Below are positions 50,869 to 63,132 of a stretch of 64,000 bases of DNA, piece after piece. Below the pieces are notes generated by a model. It did no database searches, was not told the origin of the DNA, and saw nothing but the letters and a program-made list of their open reading frames with translations. The stretch is from Sorangium cellulosum So ce56 (GTDB lineage: Bacteria > Myxococcota_A > Polyangia > Polyangiales > Polyangiaceae): assembly GCF_000067165.1 (NCBI RefSeq), contig NC_010162.1:3740501-3804500 (forward strand). Direction: 5' to 3'. Both the position numbers and the translations under genes were made by a program. Position 1 is the first letter of the stretch. The number at the start of each line of letters is the position of its first letter.

Positions 50869-51575
50869 CCGAGGAGCCATGGGGCCGGCGCCTCACCCGC
50901 GAGGCGCCGGCGGATCGTGTCGAGCGCACGCTCGAAATAGCCGTCGCGCGCGACAACGAACTCATCGAGCCGCACGTCGCGCGGCTCGACCTTCACGGCG
51001 CCCGCGGCGTCCGGCGGCCGCCGCGCGAGGCCGCTCGCGCGGGGCGCCTCGCCTCGGACGAGGCGCAGCGCCGCGCCGAGCGGGAGCGACAGCAGCGCTG
51101 TCACCTCGCGCGGATCGGGACGCAGCTCCGCGAGCGCGCGGCGGGTCGTCGCGAGCAGCACGTCCTGCAGCTCGCGATCGACGATGCCCGGCGCGTGATC
51201 GTCCTGGCTGCGGCGCGTGCCGAGCCGGACAACGTCGCGCGGCGAGAGCGGCAGGCCGATCTCCTCCTCCGCCTCGCGCAGCGCCCCCGCGAGATCCTCT
51301 CCGGCGCGGTAGTGCCCCGACACGGCGACCTCGAGCGCGCCGGGCCAGGTGTCCTTGTCGGGGCTGCGCTGCTGGAAGAGCACCCAGGGCTCCGCGGCGC
51401 TCCGGCCGCCGTCCGGCTCCAGGCCATCGGGCCCCCGCTCGAGGAGCACCCACACGTGAACGCTCCGGTGCCAGTCGCCGTCGCGGTGAACGAGCCTGCG
51501 CGCCTTGCGCACGCCGAGCGGCCGGCCTCCGTCATCGAGGAGGTCAAAAAGCTCCTCTTCGTCCTGCGCCGCCAT
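50865..51575 (-). CDS. Nudix hydrolase
   Basis: 236 residues. The Nudix box is recognisable as SGHYRAGEDLAG followed by REAEEEIGL near residue 90; its spacing between the first Glu and REAEE is one residue shorter than the standard box, as read from the sequence. An opening FDLLDDGGRPLG and WHRSVHVWVL are typical of the isopentenyl-diphosphate-isomerase-like and YfcD-type branch. It hydrolyses a nucleoside diphosphate derivative or acts as an isomerase. The substrate is not predictable. Confidence 0.85.
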   Translation of the reverse strand: MAAQDEEELFDLLDDGGRPLGVRKARRLVHRDGDWHRSVHVWVLLERGPDGLEPDGGRSAAEPWVLFQQRSPDKDTWPGALEVAVSGHYRAGEDLAGALREAEEEIGLPLSPRDVVRLGTRRSQDDHAPGIVDRELQDVLLATTRRALAELRPDPREVTALLSLPLGAALRLVRGEAPRASGLARRPPDAAGAVKVEPRDVRLDEFVVARDGYFERALDTIRRRLAGEAPAPWLLG

Positions 51576-51721
51576 GCGCCACAGGGTAGCGCAACGTGAA
51601 CGGAGCAGGAGGTCTTCGCTGAGCTGCGTGCTCGCGCACGTCGGATGACGCTGCGCTTCGCGTCGTGCTCGACGCACGACATCAGACGGAAGCAGCAGGA
51701 AACGAGGCGAGGAGGGTGAAG

Positions 51722-51796
51722 TGGCGATCCCAGCGGGAATCGAACCCGCGTTACCGGCGTGAGAGGCCGATGTCCTAACCGCTAGACGATGGGACC
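51722..51796 (-). tRNA. tRNA-Glu (anticodon CTC)
   Basis: On the minus strand the sequence begins GGTCCCATCGTCTAGCGG and ends with an encoded CCA. The acceptor GGTCCCA pairs with TGGGATC (one G-U). The T arm holds GGTTCGAATCC, and the anticodon loop CCTCTCAC carries CTC, reading GAG. It closely resembles bacterial tRNA-Glu. Confidence 0.95.
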
Positions 51797-51835
51797 TTGT
51801 TCTGTGGAGAAGACCGACAGCAGAGCTGAACGGCC

Positions 51836-51909
51836 TGGCTGGGGGACAAGGATTCGAACCTTGATAGCAAGAGCCAGAATCTTGCGTCCTGCCGTTAGAC
51901 GATCCCCCA
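51836..51909 (-). tRNA. tRNA-Gln (anticodon CTG)
   Basis: Minus strand, beginning TGGGGGATCGTCTAACGG and ending with an encoded CCA. The anticodon arm CAAGA-TTCTGGC-TCTTG carries CTG, reading CAG. The T arm has GGTTCGAATCC. It is 39 nt upstream (on the minus strand) of tRNA-Glu, so both may come from one transcript. Confidence 0.95.
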
Positions 51910-52359
51910 AGGGGTCAGCGCCGTGTTCATCAGCGCCACGGGCCGCGGAATCTACTTGGGCTGCCTGGATTGTCAAGCGATCAAAATCGGACCCGCCGAA
52001 GAAAAATGCCCGCCGCCAAAAATCGCCCATATTTCGCGTGTTTCGAGCGCTTCGCGGGTGGAGCGAGGCCTCCCCCCTGCTCAACCCCTCGTCGCTCAAC
52101 CCGCTCCGCCCTCGTTGCATGCCGTCCGTTGAGGTCGCTCGTCGCTCGTCGCCCGTCGCGCTGCCATCGGTCGCGCTGCCATCGGTCGCGCTCTCGCCAC
52201 GATCCGTCCAGGCTGTCTGCCCGCTCGTCGGAGGGGGCTCGTCCCTGAGGAGGCTCCAGGATGTCGCGACCGCGCCTCGCCGTCGCTTCTCCAGACATCT
52301 CGGCTTCGCCGTTCGGGACTCTCGGTCCCGGAAAAGTCGCGGCTCCCTGCTGCGTGCCC

Positions 52360-52387
52360 TTGACGCGCCGGGTGACTGATTTACTTT
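52360..52387 (+). promoter_or_regulatory. groESL promoter
   Basis: TTGACG at 52360-52365 and TACTTT at 52382-52387 with a 16-bp spacer form a good sigma-70-like promoter. It leaves a leader of about 150 nt before groES. The usual CIRCE repressor site is not present. Confidence 0.65.
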
Positions 52388-52416
52388 CGGCCGCGGTTTA
52401 GCCACCGGCCTAGGAG

Positions 52417-52445
52417 AGTGCCAAGACACTGCGATGTCGGGCACT
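52417..52445 (+). promoter_or_regulatory. Inverted repeat AGTGCC-N17-GGCACT in the groES leader
   Basis: 6-bp arms separated by 17 nt, about 30-60 nt after the probable transcription start. It recalls but does not match CIRCE, whose arms are nine bases with a nine-base spacer. It might be a regulatory stem. Confidence 0.3.
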
Positions 52446-52543
52446 TAGCTCTTGTCGCGCGGGCGGAACGCCCCAGCGGGGGGGCGAACGGGACCTCCGG
52501 CGAGCCGATGGTCAGTCAACAAGCCGAGGACGAGGGAGCCAGC

Positions 52544-52840
52544 ATGAAAATCAGGCCGCTGCAGGATCGGATTGTCGTCAAGCGCGTCGAGAGCGAGACG
52601 AAGACCAAGGGGGGCATCATCATCCCCGACGCCGCGAAGGAGAAGCCGATCGAGGGGCGCGTCGTCGCGGTGGGCAACGGCAAGGTCCTGAAGGACGGCA
52701 AGGTTCGCCCGCTCGATGTGAAGGTCGGGGACAAGGTGCTGTTCGGCAAGTACAGCGGCACCGAGGTGAAGCTCGACGGCGAGGAGCACGTGCTCATCCG
52801 CGAGGACGACGTGCTCGCCGTGACCGAGTCCGCCTCCTGA
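52544..52840 (+). CDS. groES: Co-chaperonin GroES
   Basis: 98 residues; GAGGGAG precedes the ATG. The family start KIRPLQDRIVVKR and mobile loop TKGGIIIPDAAKEKP are present, and VLIREDDVLAV closes the beta fold. GroES caps GroEL during folding. It is 68 nt before groEL and shares the promoter at 52360. Confidence 0.98.
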   Translation: MKIRPLQDRIVVKRVESETKTKGGIIIPDAAKEKPIEGRVVAVGNGKVLKDGKVRPLDVKVGDKVLFGKYSGTEVKLDGEEHVLIREDDVLAVTESAS

Positions 52841-52908
52841 ACCAGGTCCGAGGCAACCGAACGCAAGCGTTAGTACACGCGGCCGCGCGGCCGCGAGGGG
52901 ATTGAGAG

Positions 52909-54597
<1,689 letters not shown>

Positions 54598-54679
54598 TCG
54601 CCTGTCCGCGCCGCTCTCGGGCTGCCGCCGCCTCCGCGCGGCGCCGGCCCGCCGAGCGCGCTGCCCCGACGAAGCGGGC

Positions 54680-54727
54680 CGAGGGGTCCTCCAAAGCATG
54701 CTGGCTTGGGGGGCCCCTCGCGTTTTT
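54680..54727 (+). terminator. Rho-independent terminator of groESL
   Basis: A long GC-rich stem (arms about 54680-54695 and 54705-54720, with a few G-U pairs) is followed by CGTTTTT. It lies 82 nt after the groEL stop. This is the clearest intrinsic terminator in the window. Confidence 0.85.
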
Positions 54728-54793
54728 GTGAGCGCCAGCGCTCTTGCCCGGGTTTTTGACCCGCGGTCACGTGGGGCGCTAGACTCCCGGGCA

Positions 54794-55450
54794 ATGTCGG
54801 AGTCGTCGTTCGCCCGCTATGGCCGCGAGTACGTGCCGGGCGACGTGCTCTTTCGTGAGGGGGACTCCGGCGGCGTCATGTTCGTCATCCAGTCGGGCGC
54901 CGTGCGGATCACGAAGTCGGTCGCCGGCGAGGACAAGGTGCTCGCGGTGCTCGGGCCCGGCGAGTTCGTCGGCGAGATGGCGATCTTGAACGGCAAGCCC
55001 CGGAACGCGACGGCCACCGTGAGCGAGCCGTCCCGCTGCCTCGTGATCGACGCGCGGAAGCTGGAGGTCATGCTGCAGCGCGACGTCGAGATAGCGCTCC
55101 GTCTCCTCAAGAAGCTGGCGAAGCGGCTCGACGCGGCGAACTCGCTCGTCGAGATCCTCATGCACCGTGACCCGAAGGCGCGCGTGATGCTGGCGCTCGC
55201 GCGCCACGCCGAGGCCTTCGGGGAGGAGACGCCCGAAGGCATACGCGTCCGCTCCTCTCCCGAGGACATCGCGCGTGAGGTCGACGTCGAGCAAGAGACG
55301 GTGGACGAGGTGATGAAGCGGCTCCGCCGGCTGAAGCTCCTCTCGTACGGGCCGCCCGCACCCGCGGCGATCATGGTGACCGACATGCGCAGGTTCCGGG
55401 ATTTCATCGAGTTCCTGGACATGCCGCAGAAGTTCGGCGGAGAGAGCTGA
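54794..55450 (+). CDS. CRP/FNR-family cyclic nucleotide-binding regulator
   Basis: 218 residues. Residues ~10-125 are a cyclic-nucleotide-binding domain: GDSGGVMFVIQSGAV, and the phosphate-binding cassette GEFVGEMAILNGKPRNATATV. The C-terminal ~80 residues form a winged helix (SPEDIAREVDVEQETVDEVMKRL). The helix is less Arg-rich than typical CRP, so DNA binding is likely but not certain. The next gene, four bases away, encodes a cyclic-nucleotide phosphodiesterase, so the pair probably responds to and clears the same signal. Confidence 0.85.
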   Translation: MSESSFARYGREYVPGDVLFREGDSGGVMFVIQSGAVRITKSVAGEDKVLAVLGPGEFVGEMAILNGKPRNATATVSEPSRCLVIDARKLEVMLQRDVEIALRLLKKLAKRLDAANSLVEILMHRDPKARVMLALARHAEAFGEETPEGIRVRSSPEDIAREVDVEQETVDEVMKRLRRLKLLSYGPPAPAAIMVTDMRRFRDFIEFLDMPQKFGGES

Positions 55451-55454
55451 ACCA

Positions 55455-56222
55455 GTGGAGCTGCGTGTCATCGGCTGCCACGGCGGGGAGACCCCCAGGC
55501 ATCGCACGTGCGCGTTCGTCGTGGACGACATCCTCGCGATCGACGCCGGCTCGCTGACCAGCGGGCTCGAGGTGAAGGACCAGGCGCGGCTCGAGGCGTG
55601 CCTGGTGAGCCACGCGCACCTCGATCACATCCGCGACCTGGCCACGATCGCGGACAACCGCTGCCAGCTCGGGTGCCCGCCGCTCGTGATCGCGGGCACG
55701 CGCGAGACGCTGCGCACGCTCAAGAAGCACTTCTTCAACAACGTGCTCTGGCCCGATTTCGCGGTGATCCCGAGCGCCGGGCAGCCGACCATCCAGTACC
55801 TCGAGCTCAAGCCGGAGCGCCCCACGCCGGTCGCCGGGCGGCTCGTGCGCGCGGTCCACGTGACGCACACGATCGACGCGTCGGCGTTCGTGATCGAAGG
55901 GGACGGCGGCGCGATCGCGTACAGCGGCGACACCGGGCCCACGGAGCGGCTGTGGGAGGTGCTGAACCAGCAGCAGGACCTCCGCGCGCTGCTGATGGAG
56001 GTCAGCTTCCCCAACCGGGAGCAGCGCCTCGCCACGGTGAGCGGCCACCACACGCCGCAGACGCTCGCCCTCGAGCTCCAGAAGTTCCGCGCGCCGCGGG
56101 ATCTGCCGACGATGCTCTACCACATCAAGCCGGTCTTCCAGGCCGAGGTGGAGCGCGAGTGCGCCGCGCTGAAGGGGCTGAACCTGGAGGTCCTTCAGCT
56201 CATGGATCACTTCGTCCTGTAG
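55455..56222 (+). CDS. Class II 3',5'-cyclic-nucleotide phosphodiesterase, MBL fold
   Basis: GTG start only four bases after the CRP-like gene. 255 residues. Zinc motif SHAHLDHIRD is near residue 50, with GTRETLRTLKKHFFNNVLWPDF and the VTHTIDASAFVIE and YSGDTGPTERLW segments typical of class II (PDE1-like) enzymes. It hydrolyses cAMP or cGMP. Its place right behind a cyclic-nucleotide sensor supports a feedback role. Confidence 0.88.
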   Translation: MELRVIGCHGGETPRHRTCAFVVDDILAIDAGSLTSGLEVKDQARLEACLVSHAHLDHIRDLATIADNRCQLGCPPLVIAGTRETLRTLKKHFFNNVLWPDFAVIPSAGQPTIQYLELKPERPTPVAGRLVRAVHVTHTIDASAFVIEGDGGAIAYSGDTGPTERLWEVLNQQQDLRALLMEVSFPNREQRLATVSGHHTPQTLALELQKFRAPRDLPTMLYHIKPVFQAEVERECAALKGLNLEVLQLMDHFVL

Positions 56223-56473
56223 GCGACGCATCGCCGGCGCATCGGGGCGGGGCGTCCGGGGCGTCGTGCGCGCGGGGGGATGGTGACGCTGCGCTCGACG
56301 GGATCGTGGCGTCGAGCTGCCCGGCCCGAGGGGAGCGCTCGCTGCACCGGGCGAGAGCGAACCGCGCAGGAGGTGAGGCCTGCGCGGCGGCGGCGCCGGG
56401 AGCTCGCGCGCGAGGCGAGGCGACGGGACGCGACGCGACCGTAGAGCGGCGCGGCGCGGCGCGACGCCGCGGG

Positions 56474-57292
56474 CTAGCGGCTTTCCTGGGTGGGCTCGTC
56501 GTTGAAGGGGCGCTTGCCGTCGGGCACCTCTTCGACGCGGGCGAGGACGACCGTGATGTTGTCGGTGCCGCCGAAGTAGTTCGCCCGATCGATGAGCGCC
56601 TTGCACGCAGCGTCCAGCGAGCCGCTGGACATCACGAGCTCGAGGATCTGATCGTCGCTCACCAGCCCGGACAGGCCGTCCGAGCAGAGGAGGTACACGT
56701 CACCGTGCCGCGTCTCGTCCGTCACGAGATCGACGAGGACGTCCTCGCGGATGCCGAGCGCGCGCGTGATGACGTTGGCGGGCAGCTGCCTGACCTCCTC
56801 CTCGGTCATCCAGGGCGCCATGTGCGCCGCGTCGCTGACGAGCGAGTGGTCACGGGTGAGCTGCGTGATCTGGCTGTCGCGCAGGCGATAGCAGCGGCTG
56901 TCCCCGACGTGACCCACCGTCACGTGCTCGGCGTCCTTGGAGAACATCGCCGCCACGATCGTCGTGCCCATGCCGAAGTCGGCGAGCGTCTTCAGCGAGC
57001 GATCGAAGATGCGCCGGTTCGCCAGCCTGAGGCCGGTGACGACGTAGTTCTCCTCCTCGGTCAGGTTCGGATCGGCTGGGAAGGGCCAGGTGGCGTCCCT
57101 CCCGACCGTCACGGACAAGAAGTCCGAGAGGGTGCTCACGGCAAGCTGGCTCGCAACGTCGCCCGAGCGGTGTCCGCCCATTCCATCCGCCACGGCCACG
57201 ACACGGTACTCCTCGCTGACGAGGAGGTTGTCCTCATTGTGGTCCCGGAGGAGCCCGGTATCCGTCATCCCGGCAAACCGGGTCCGCAACAT
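56474..57292 (-). CDS. PP2C-family Ser/Thr phosphatase
   Basis: 272 residues with all PP2C metal motifs: RDHNEDN near residue 16, VADGMGGH near residue 36, GHVGDSRCY near residue 120 and LCSDGLSG near residue 195, ending GGTDNITVVLAR. Such enzymes (PrpC/Stp type) reverse Ser/Thr kinase action. No kinase is adjacent, but three kinases lie in this window. Confidence 0.95.
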   Translation of the reverse strand: MLRTRFAGMTDTGLLRDHNEDNLLVSEEYRVVAVADGMGGHRSGDVASQLAVSTLSDFLSVTVGRDATWPFPADPNLTEEENYVVTGLRLANRRIFDRSLKTLADFGMGTTIVAAMFSKDAEHVTVGHVGDSRCYRLRDSQITQLTRDHSLVSDAAHMAPWMTEEEVRQLPANVITRALGIREDVLVDLVTDETRHGDVYLLCSDGLSGLVSDDQILELVMSSGSLDAACKALIDRANYFGGTDNITVVLARVEEVPDGKRPFNDEPTQESR

Positions 57293-57530
57293 GGGCAGAG
57301 AGTAGACGCGGAGCAGGGGGGCAGCGCAAGTTCAAGGCGAGGGCAAAGCTGAAATCCTGGGCTGGATCTCCCACAGCGGCCGCTCCATGGCCGCTGGAAG
57401 CGGCCGGCGGCAGGGGTAAAGGACCCTTCCGGAGGCGCTCGCTCGCCGGAAGCACTTTGCTCTTGAAAGATGGGGGAGGACGTGGGGCTCCCCGCCGCGC
57501 GGCGCGCGCCGAGGCGACGGGCGCTCGAGC

Positions 57531-59168
57531 TCAGAGCCAGCTCTCGCCGATCGCGATCCCCGCCGAGGCCGCGATCGTCTCGGCGGCGCGCACGCCGCAC
57601 GCGTGCGCCTCCTCGAAGAGCGCCATCCCCGGCTGATCGACGTGGGCCCAGGCGACGCGCTCGGACAGCGCGCAGCGCGGCTCGAACGGCCGCGGGCCGA
57701 GGAAGCCGGGGCGCGGGCGCGGCATCGCGTGCCCCCAGATCATGACGTCCATCCGCTCGACGTCGTCGCGCAGGTGCGGGTGCGCCGGCGCGAGATCGCG
57801 CAGCACGCCGTCGGCGAGCGACGCCCACGGCGCGCGGAGCAGCGCCGCGCGCGCGGCGGCGACGTCCGGCCCGCCGAAGGCGCGGTAGTAGGTCAGCACG
57901 GTGCGCTGCACCGGCATCTCGAGGCGCGACCGCTGCGTCGTCGCCGCCGCGAGATCGGTGAGCTGGTGGCGCGCGTCGACGTAGCCGAGCCCCTCCGCGC
58001 CGTAGAGGACGGAATCCCACGCGTGGTTGGGATCGATGGGCCGCTCGACGTGCAGGTTCGCCACGAGCCACGCCGACGCGACCCGCTCCGGCAGCTCGCC
58101 CGCCGCGCTCCCCGCGAAGATCCGGCGCACGACGAACGCCGGCGCCGCGAGGATCGCCGCGCGGGCCTCGACGCGGCGCGCCTCGCCGCGCTGCACGTCG
58201 ACGTAGTCGATCTCGACGCGGCCGCTCGGCTGCGGGCGCACCGACGTGACGAGCGCGCCGAGCGACACGCGCGGCGCCGCGCGCTCGATCAGCGCCTTCA
58301 CGAGCCGGCCGTTGCCCTCGGGCCAGACGAGGTAGCGGCTGCCCGCGAGCTCGGGCGCGCGCGCCTTGCGCCCCGCGAAGTAGTGCAGCCCCGCCCAGGC
58401 CGAGATCTCCTCGGGCTCGCCGCCGAAGTCGTCGAGCATCGCGTAGCGCACGTACCAGCGCACGAACGGCGTGCGGTACCCCTCGCGATCGAGCCACGCC
58501 GCCATGCTCATCCGGTCGAGCCGGAGCAGCTCGGGGTCGCGGGAGGAGCGATCGAGCGGGATCTGGAACGCCGGGCGCCCGTCGCTGCCGGTGAGCTCCG
58601 TGAGCTCCTCCTCGAGCGCGTGGAACCTCTCGAGCTCGTCCAGCGCCTCGCTCGAGAGCGCGTCGACCGGCGCGAGGCCGGTGTGCCACGCGCCCTCGTA
58701 GAACAGCCGCTCGCCCGGCGCGTGGCACAGCCGCCGCGGATCGAACACGGGGCGCCCCGCCGCGTCCCACCCGGTGACGACGCCCATCTGCTCGAGCAGC
58801 CGCAGCGTCGCGCGCGCCTCGACGTTCGGCGCGGCGAGGTAGTGCGCGCCCCACGGGTACGGCACGACGCCGTCGTCGCCCCACGCGCTCGTGCCGCCCG
58901 GCCTCGGCTCGAGCTCGAGGACGCGCAGATCGAGCCCGGCGCCGGCGAGCCGCCACGCGGCCGACAACCCGCTCACCCCGCCGCCGACGATCACGACGTC
59001 CGCGCGCTCGGCGGGGCCGCTCGCCGTGGGCAGCGGGCCGCCGCGGAGCAGGTGGCCCGCGCCGTGGGCCGCGCCGACGATCTCGCCGGCGAGCGGCGCG
59101 CGCCCCGGCGAGGCCGCGTGCACGACCCAGCCCGCGGCCACGGAGCTCAGGAAGCCGCGGCGGTTCAC
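57531..59168 (-). CDS. FAD-dependent amine oxidase-like protein with Tat signal
   Basis: 545 residues. A Tat-type signal (NRRGFLSS) is followed by a Rossmann FAD motif VVIVGGGVSGLSAAWRLA near residue 58 and GGTSAWGDD. The C-terminal end has a second FAD contact region. It belongs to the amine oxidase/protoporphyrinogen oxidase-like family. It follows speE by four nucleotides, so it probably acts on the same polyamine-like compound. Export through Tat means it folds and loads FAD in the cytoplasm first. Confidence 0.82.
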   Translation of the reverse strand: MNRRGFLSSVAAGWVVHAASPGRAPLAGEIVGAAHGAGHLLRGGPLPTASGPAERADVVIVGGGVSGLSAAWRLAGAGLDLRVLELEPRPGGTSAWGDDGVVPYPWGAHYLAAPNVEARATLRLLEQMGVVTGWDAAGRPVFDPRRLCHAPGERLFYEGAWHTGLAPVDALSSEALDELERFHALEEELTELTGSDGRPAFQIPLDRSSRDPELLRLDRMSMAAWLDREGYRTPFVRWYVRYAMLDDFGGEPEEISAWAGLHYFAGRKARAPELAGSRYLVWPEGNGRLVKALIERAAPRVSLGALVTSVRPQPSGRVEIDYVDVQRGEARRVEARAAILAAPAFVVRRIFAGSAAGELPERVASAWLVANLHVERPIDPNHAWDSVLYGAEGLGYVDARHQLTDLAAATTQRSRLEMPVQRTVLTYYRAFGGPDVAAARAALLRAPWASLADGVLRDLAPAHPHLRDDVERMDVMIWGHAMPRPRPGFLGPRPFEPRCALSERVAWAHVDQPGMALFEEAHACGVRAAETIAASAGIAIGESWL

Positions 59169-59172
59169 CGGC

Positions 59173-60777
59173 TCACCGGGCCCACTCGGCCCACTCGCGC
59201 GTGTACACGGAGACGAGCTTCTGGTCGTTCAGCCGGTTGATCGGCGCCTCGACGCGGCCGAGATCGCGGGGGAACCGGAAGAGCTCCGGCAGGCCGCTCG
59301 AGTCGAGGTAGCGGAGCCTCGACGGATCGATCCGGAGGGCGCCGGGCGCGGCGAGCCCTTCGCCGCCCGCCAGGATGAAGCCCCACTCGCCGAAGCTCGG
59401 CACGTAGACGTGGAGCGGCGCGGTCTTGAAGCCGGCCGCCTCGAGCGTCGTCACGACGCTCCAGAACGACTCGCGCGCGTAGTGGGGCGACGTCGCCTGG
59501 ACGACGGCGAGCCCGCGCACGGAGAGCCGCTGCCGGAGCAGGTGATAGAAGGCGTCCGTGTACAGCTTGCCGACGGCGTAGTTGCCGGGATCGGGGAAGT
59601 CGACGATCGCGAGATCGAACGACTCGGTCGACTCCTCGAGGTACTTGAACGCGTCCTCGTTGCGGACGGCGACGCGCGGGTCGCGCAGCGAGCCCTGGTT
59701 CAGGTCCGCGGCGAGCGGCAGATCGCGGAAGGCGCCGGTGACCGCGCCGTCGAGGTCGACGAGCAGGATCTGCTCGACCGACGGGTAACGGAGCAGCTCG
59801 CGCGCGGCGAGCCCGTCGCCGCCGCCGAGGATCAGCGCGCGCCGCGGCTCGCGCCCCAGCGCGGCGACGGCCGGGTGCACGAGCACCTCGTGGTACCGGT
59901 GCTCGTCGTCCGACGAGAACTGGAGGTTGCCGTTGAGGAAGAGGCGCGTCGTGCGCGGGCTCCTCGTGATGACGAGGCGCTGGTACGGCGACTGCGCCGC
60001 GTAGACGATGGGCGCCCCGAAATAGAGCGCCTCCGACCGCTCGACGAACCGCGAGACGAGCGCGAAGGCGACCCCGAGCCCGGCGATCACGATCAGGCAG
60101 AGCGCCCGCAGCCGGACGACGACGGCGCGATCGAGCGGGAACAGGAACGTGCTCGTGAGCGCGACGGCCGCGTTGAGCACGCCGAAGAACAGGCTCGTCT
60201 GGTGGATCCCGAGGCGCGGCAGGAGGAGCGAGGGGAACAGCAGGCTCGCGGCCAGCGCGCCGATGTAGTCGAGCGTGAGCACGCGCGCGACGAGCCGCTT
60301 GAGATCCAGCGAGAAGTTGAGCAGCCGGATGAGCAGCGGGATCTCGAGCCCCACGAGCATCCCGATGAGCAGCACGAGCGAGTAGAGCAGCGCGCGGAAC
60401 GACCCGAGCGCCGTGTAGACCCGGAAGAGCATCGGCGCGGAGAGCCCCCCGACGAGCGCGAGGCCGAGCTCGATCTCGACGAAGCGCTCGAGGAGCCGGC
60501 TCTCGATGTACTGGGAGAGGTACGAGCCGATGCCCATCGCGAACAGGTAAAGGCCGATGACGAAGCTGAACTGCGTCACCGAGTCGCCGAGGACGTAGCT
60601 CGCGAGCGTGCCGGTGATGAGCTCGTAGACGAGCCCCGACGTGGCGATGACGAACACGCTCGCGAGGAGCGCCGGGTGCACGAGCCGGGGCAGCGGCTGC
60701 GCCGCAGGGAAGGGCGCCAGGGCGTCCCCGGGAGGGGCGCCCCGAGCTCCCGCAGGGCTCTCCTCGGTGGCCGGCAT
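59173..60777 (-). CDS. speE: Membrane-bound spermidine synthase-like aminopropyltransferase
   Basis: 534 residues. The first ~230 residues hold about seven membrane helices. The SpeE domain follows (from about residue 250): YQRLVITR, LFLNGNLQFSSDDEHRYHE, ILGGGDGLAARE and the NEDAFKYL segment. These are the aminopropyltransferase motifs. Classical SpeE is soluble and about 290 residues; this long membrane form is typical of bacteria where it sits with DUF350 and DUF4178 proteins. The substrate may be other than putrescine. It is divergent from the DUF4178 gene by 107 nt. Confidence 0.85.
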   Translation of the reverse strand: MPATEESPAGARGAPPGDALAPFPAAQPLPRLVHPALLASVFVIATSGLVYELITGTLASYVLGDSVTQFSFVIGLYLFAMGIGSYLSQYIESRLLERFVEIELGLALVGGLSAPMLFRVYTALGSFRALLYSLVLLIGMLVGLEIPLLIRLLNFSLDLKRLVARVLTLDYIGALAASLLFPSLLLPRLGIHQTSLFFGVLNAAVALTSTFLFPLDRAVVVRLRALCLIVIAGLGVAFALVSRFVERSEALYFGAPIVYAAQSPYQRLVITRSPRTTRLFLNGNLQFSSDDEHRYHEVLVHPAVAALGREPRRALILGGGDGLAARELLRYPSVEQILLVDLDGAVTGAFRDLPLAADLNQGSLRDPRVAVRNEDAFKYLEESTESFDLAIVDFPDPGNYAVGKLYTDAFYHLLRQRLSVRGLAVVQATSPHYARESFWSVVTTLEAAGFKTAPLHVYVPSFGEWGFILAGGEGLAAPGALRIDPSRLRYLDSSGLPELFRFPRDLGRVEAPINRLNDQKLVSVYTREWAEWAR

Positions 60778-60884
60778 CGGCGCGGTCCTAGCACCGCTCG
60801 CGCTGGACCACAGCCTGTTCGGGCTCGCCGGCGCACCTGAAACGCTTCCTCTTTCGTCGTCGAGGCTTCTAGTATGGTGCTCGC

Positions 60885-62357
<1,473 letters not shown>

Positions 62358-62667
62358 TCCAGCTCTACTGATCGATTCGGCTGCGTATGAAATGAACGGC
62401 CTGTGCCGGTGCGTCGTTTGCCATCCCGGCTGGTGTCGAGTCGGGCACGTGCAGCGCTGGACATGTCTATGTCCACCTCTGTGGAAAGGCGACATCGCGT
62501 CGAGCGGAGCGGTCGGATTCGGGCAGATGATGGTCGGTTTCGGGTATCGACCCGCTCCGGCCGCCGCTGGCGATCGAGTAATTTCAATGGCTTACACGCT
62601 GGCTCACGGCGGCCCGTGACGTGCAATGTGCCGTCCGACGCCGGTGGTGGACCGGCGGCGGAGGCCC
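62358..62667. other. Intergenic region after the DUF4178 gene
   Basis: 310 nt with no supported gene. It contains the inverted repeat at 62458-62475. GGAGG at 62660-62664 is close to the next start. Confidence 0.45.
62458..62475. promoter_or_regulatory. Inverted repeat TGGACAT-GTCT-ATGTCCA
   Basis: Perfect 7-bp arms with a 4-nt spacer, about 190 nt before the small gene that precedes the isoprenoid enzyme. It fits an operator for a dimeric regulator. No regulator is encoded in view. Confidence 0.45.
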
Positions 62668-62976
62668 ATGCAAACGGTGAATTCGATCGACCCGCACGCA
62701 CAGCTGCGCGCGCTCTACATCTCCCTGCTCCGAAACCAGGAGCACTTCGACGAGTTCAAGCAGCTGCTCGCCCTCTACGTCGTCGCGCCCGAGGCAGATG
62801 AGGAGCCGGTGGACGCGGCCAGGATCCGCGCGCAGCTCAACGGCCGCATCCGCTCCTGGATCGGCGGCTTCTTCGATGGGCTGAGCGCCTCCCAGGTGCT
62901 CCAGTGGCGCGCGATCGTGGTCGAGGAGCGCTTCAACGTGTGCCTGTCGCCCTGGAAGGAGTCGAACGTCTATTGA
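62668..62976 (+). CDS. Small hypothetical protein, 102 aa
   Basis: ATG 62668 follows GGAGG closely. The protein is mostly helical (residues 10-50 and 60-95) with no signal peptide, membrane helix or known motif, ending RFNVCLSPWKESNVY. I do not recognise it. It precedes the isoprenoid enzyme by about 156 nt on the same strand and may be cotranscribed, so a link to its pathway is possible. Confidence 0.5.
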   Translation: MQTVNSIDPHAQLRALYISLLRNQEHFDEFKQLLALYVVAPEADEEPVDAARIRAQLNGRIRSWIGGFFDGLSASQVLQWRAIVVEERFNVCLSPWKESNVY

Positions 62977-63132
62977 TGCTGCGGCGCAGGCGACCGGCGG
63001 GGCTATCCCGCCATCGGCGTACGTCTCACCGGCGCGGCTCTGCCCCGGTGCCATCTACCGGCGCCCGGAGCGCGCCGCGCACCGCGAGCGCCGAGCCCGG
63101 CGCGCCGCGCCGGGCGAGGGAGGTGCCCGCGC

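Larger units (their letters stand above)
51910..52543. other. Intergenic region between tRNAs and groES
   Basis: 634 nt. It contains the AT-richer start of the tRNA transcript region (51950-52040), a 15-bp direct repeat CGCGCTGCCATCGGT twice in tandem at about 52157-52186, and the groES promoter near 52360. No gene is supported. Confidence 0.5.

Noticed and set aside
52417..52445. CIRCE element upstream of groES
   Set aside because: The arms are six bases with a 17-nt spacer and the sequence differs from the CIRCE consensus.
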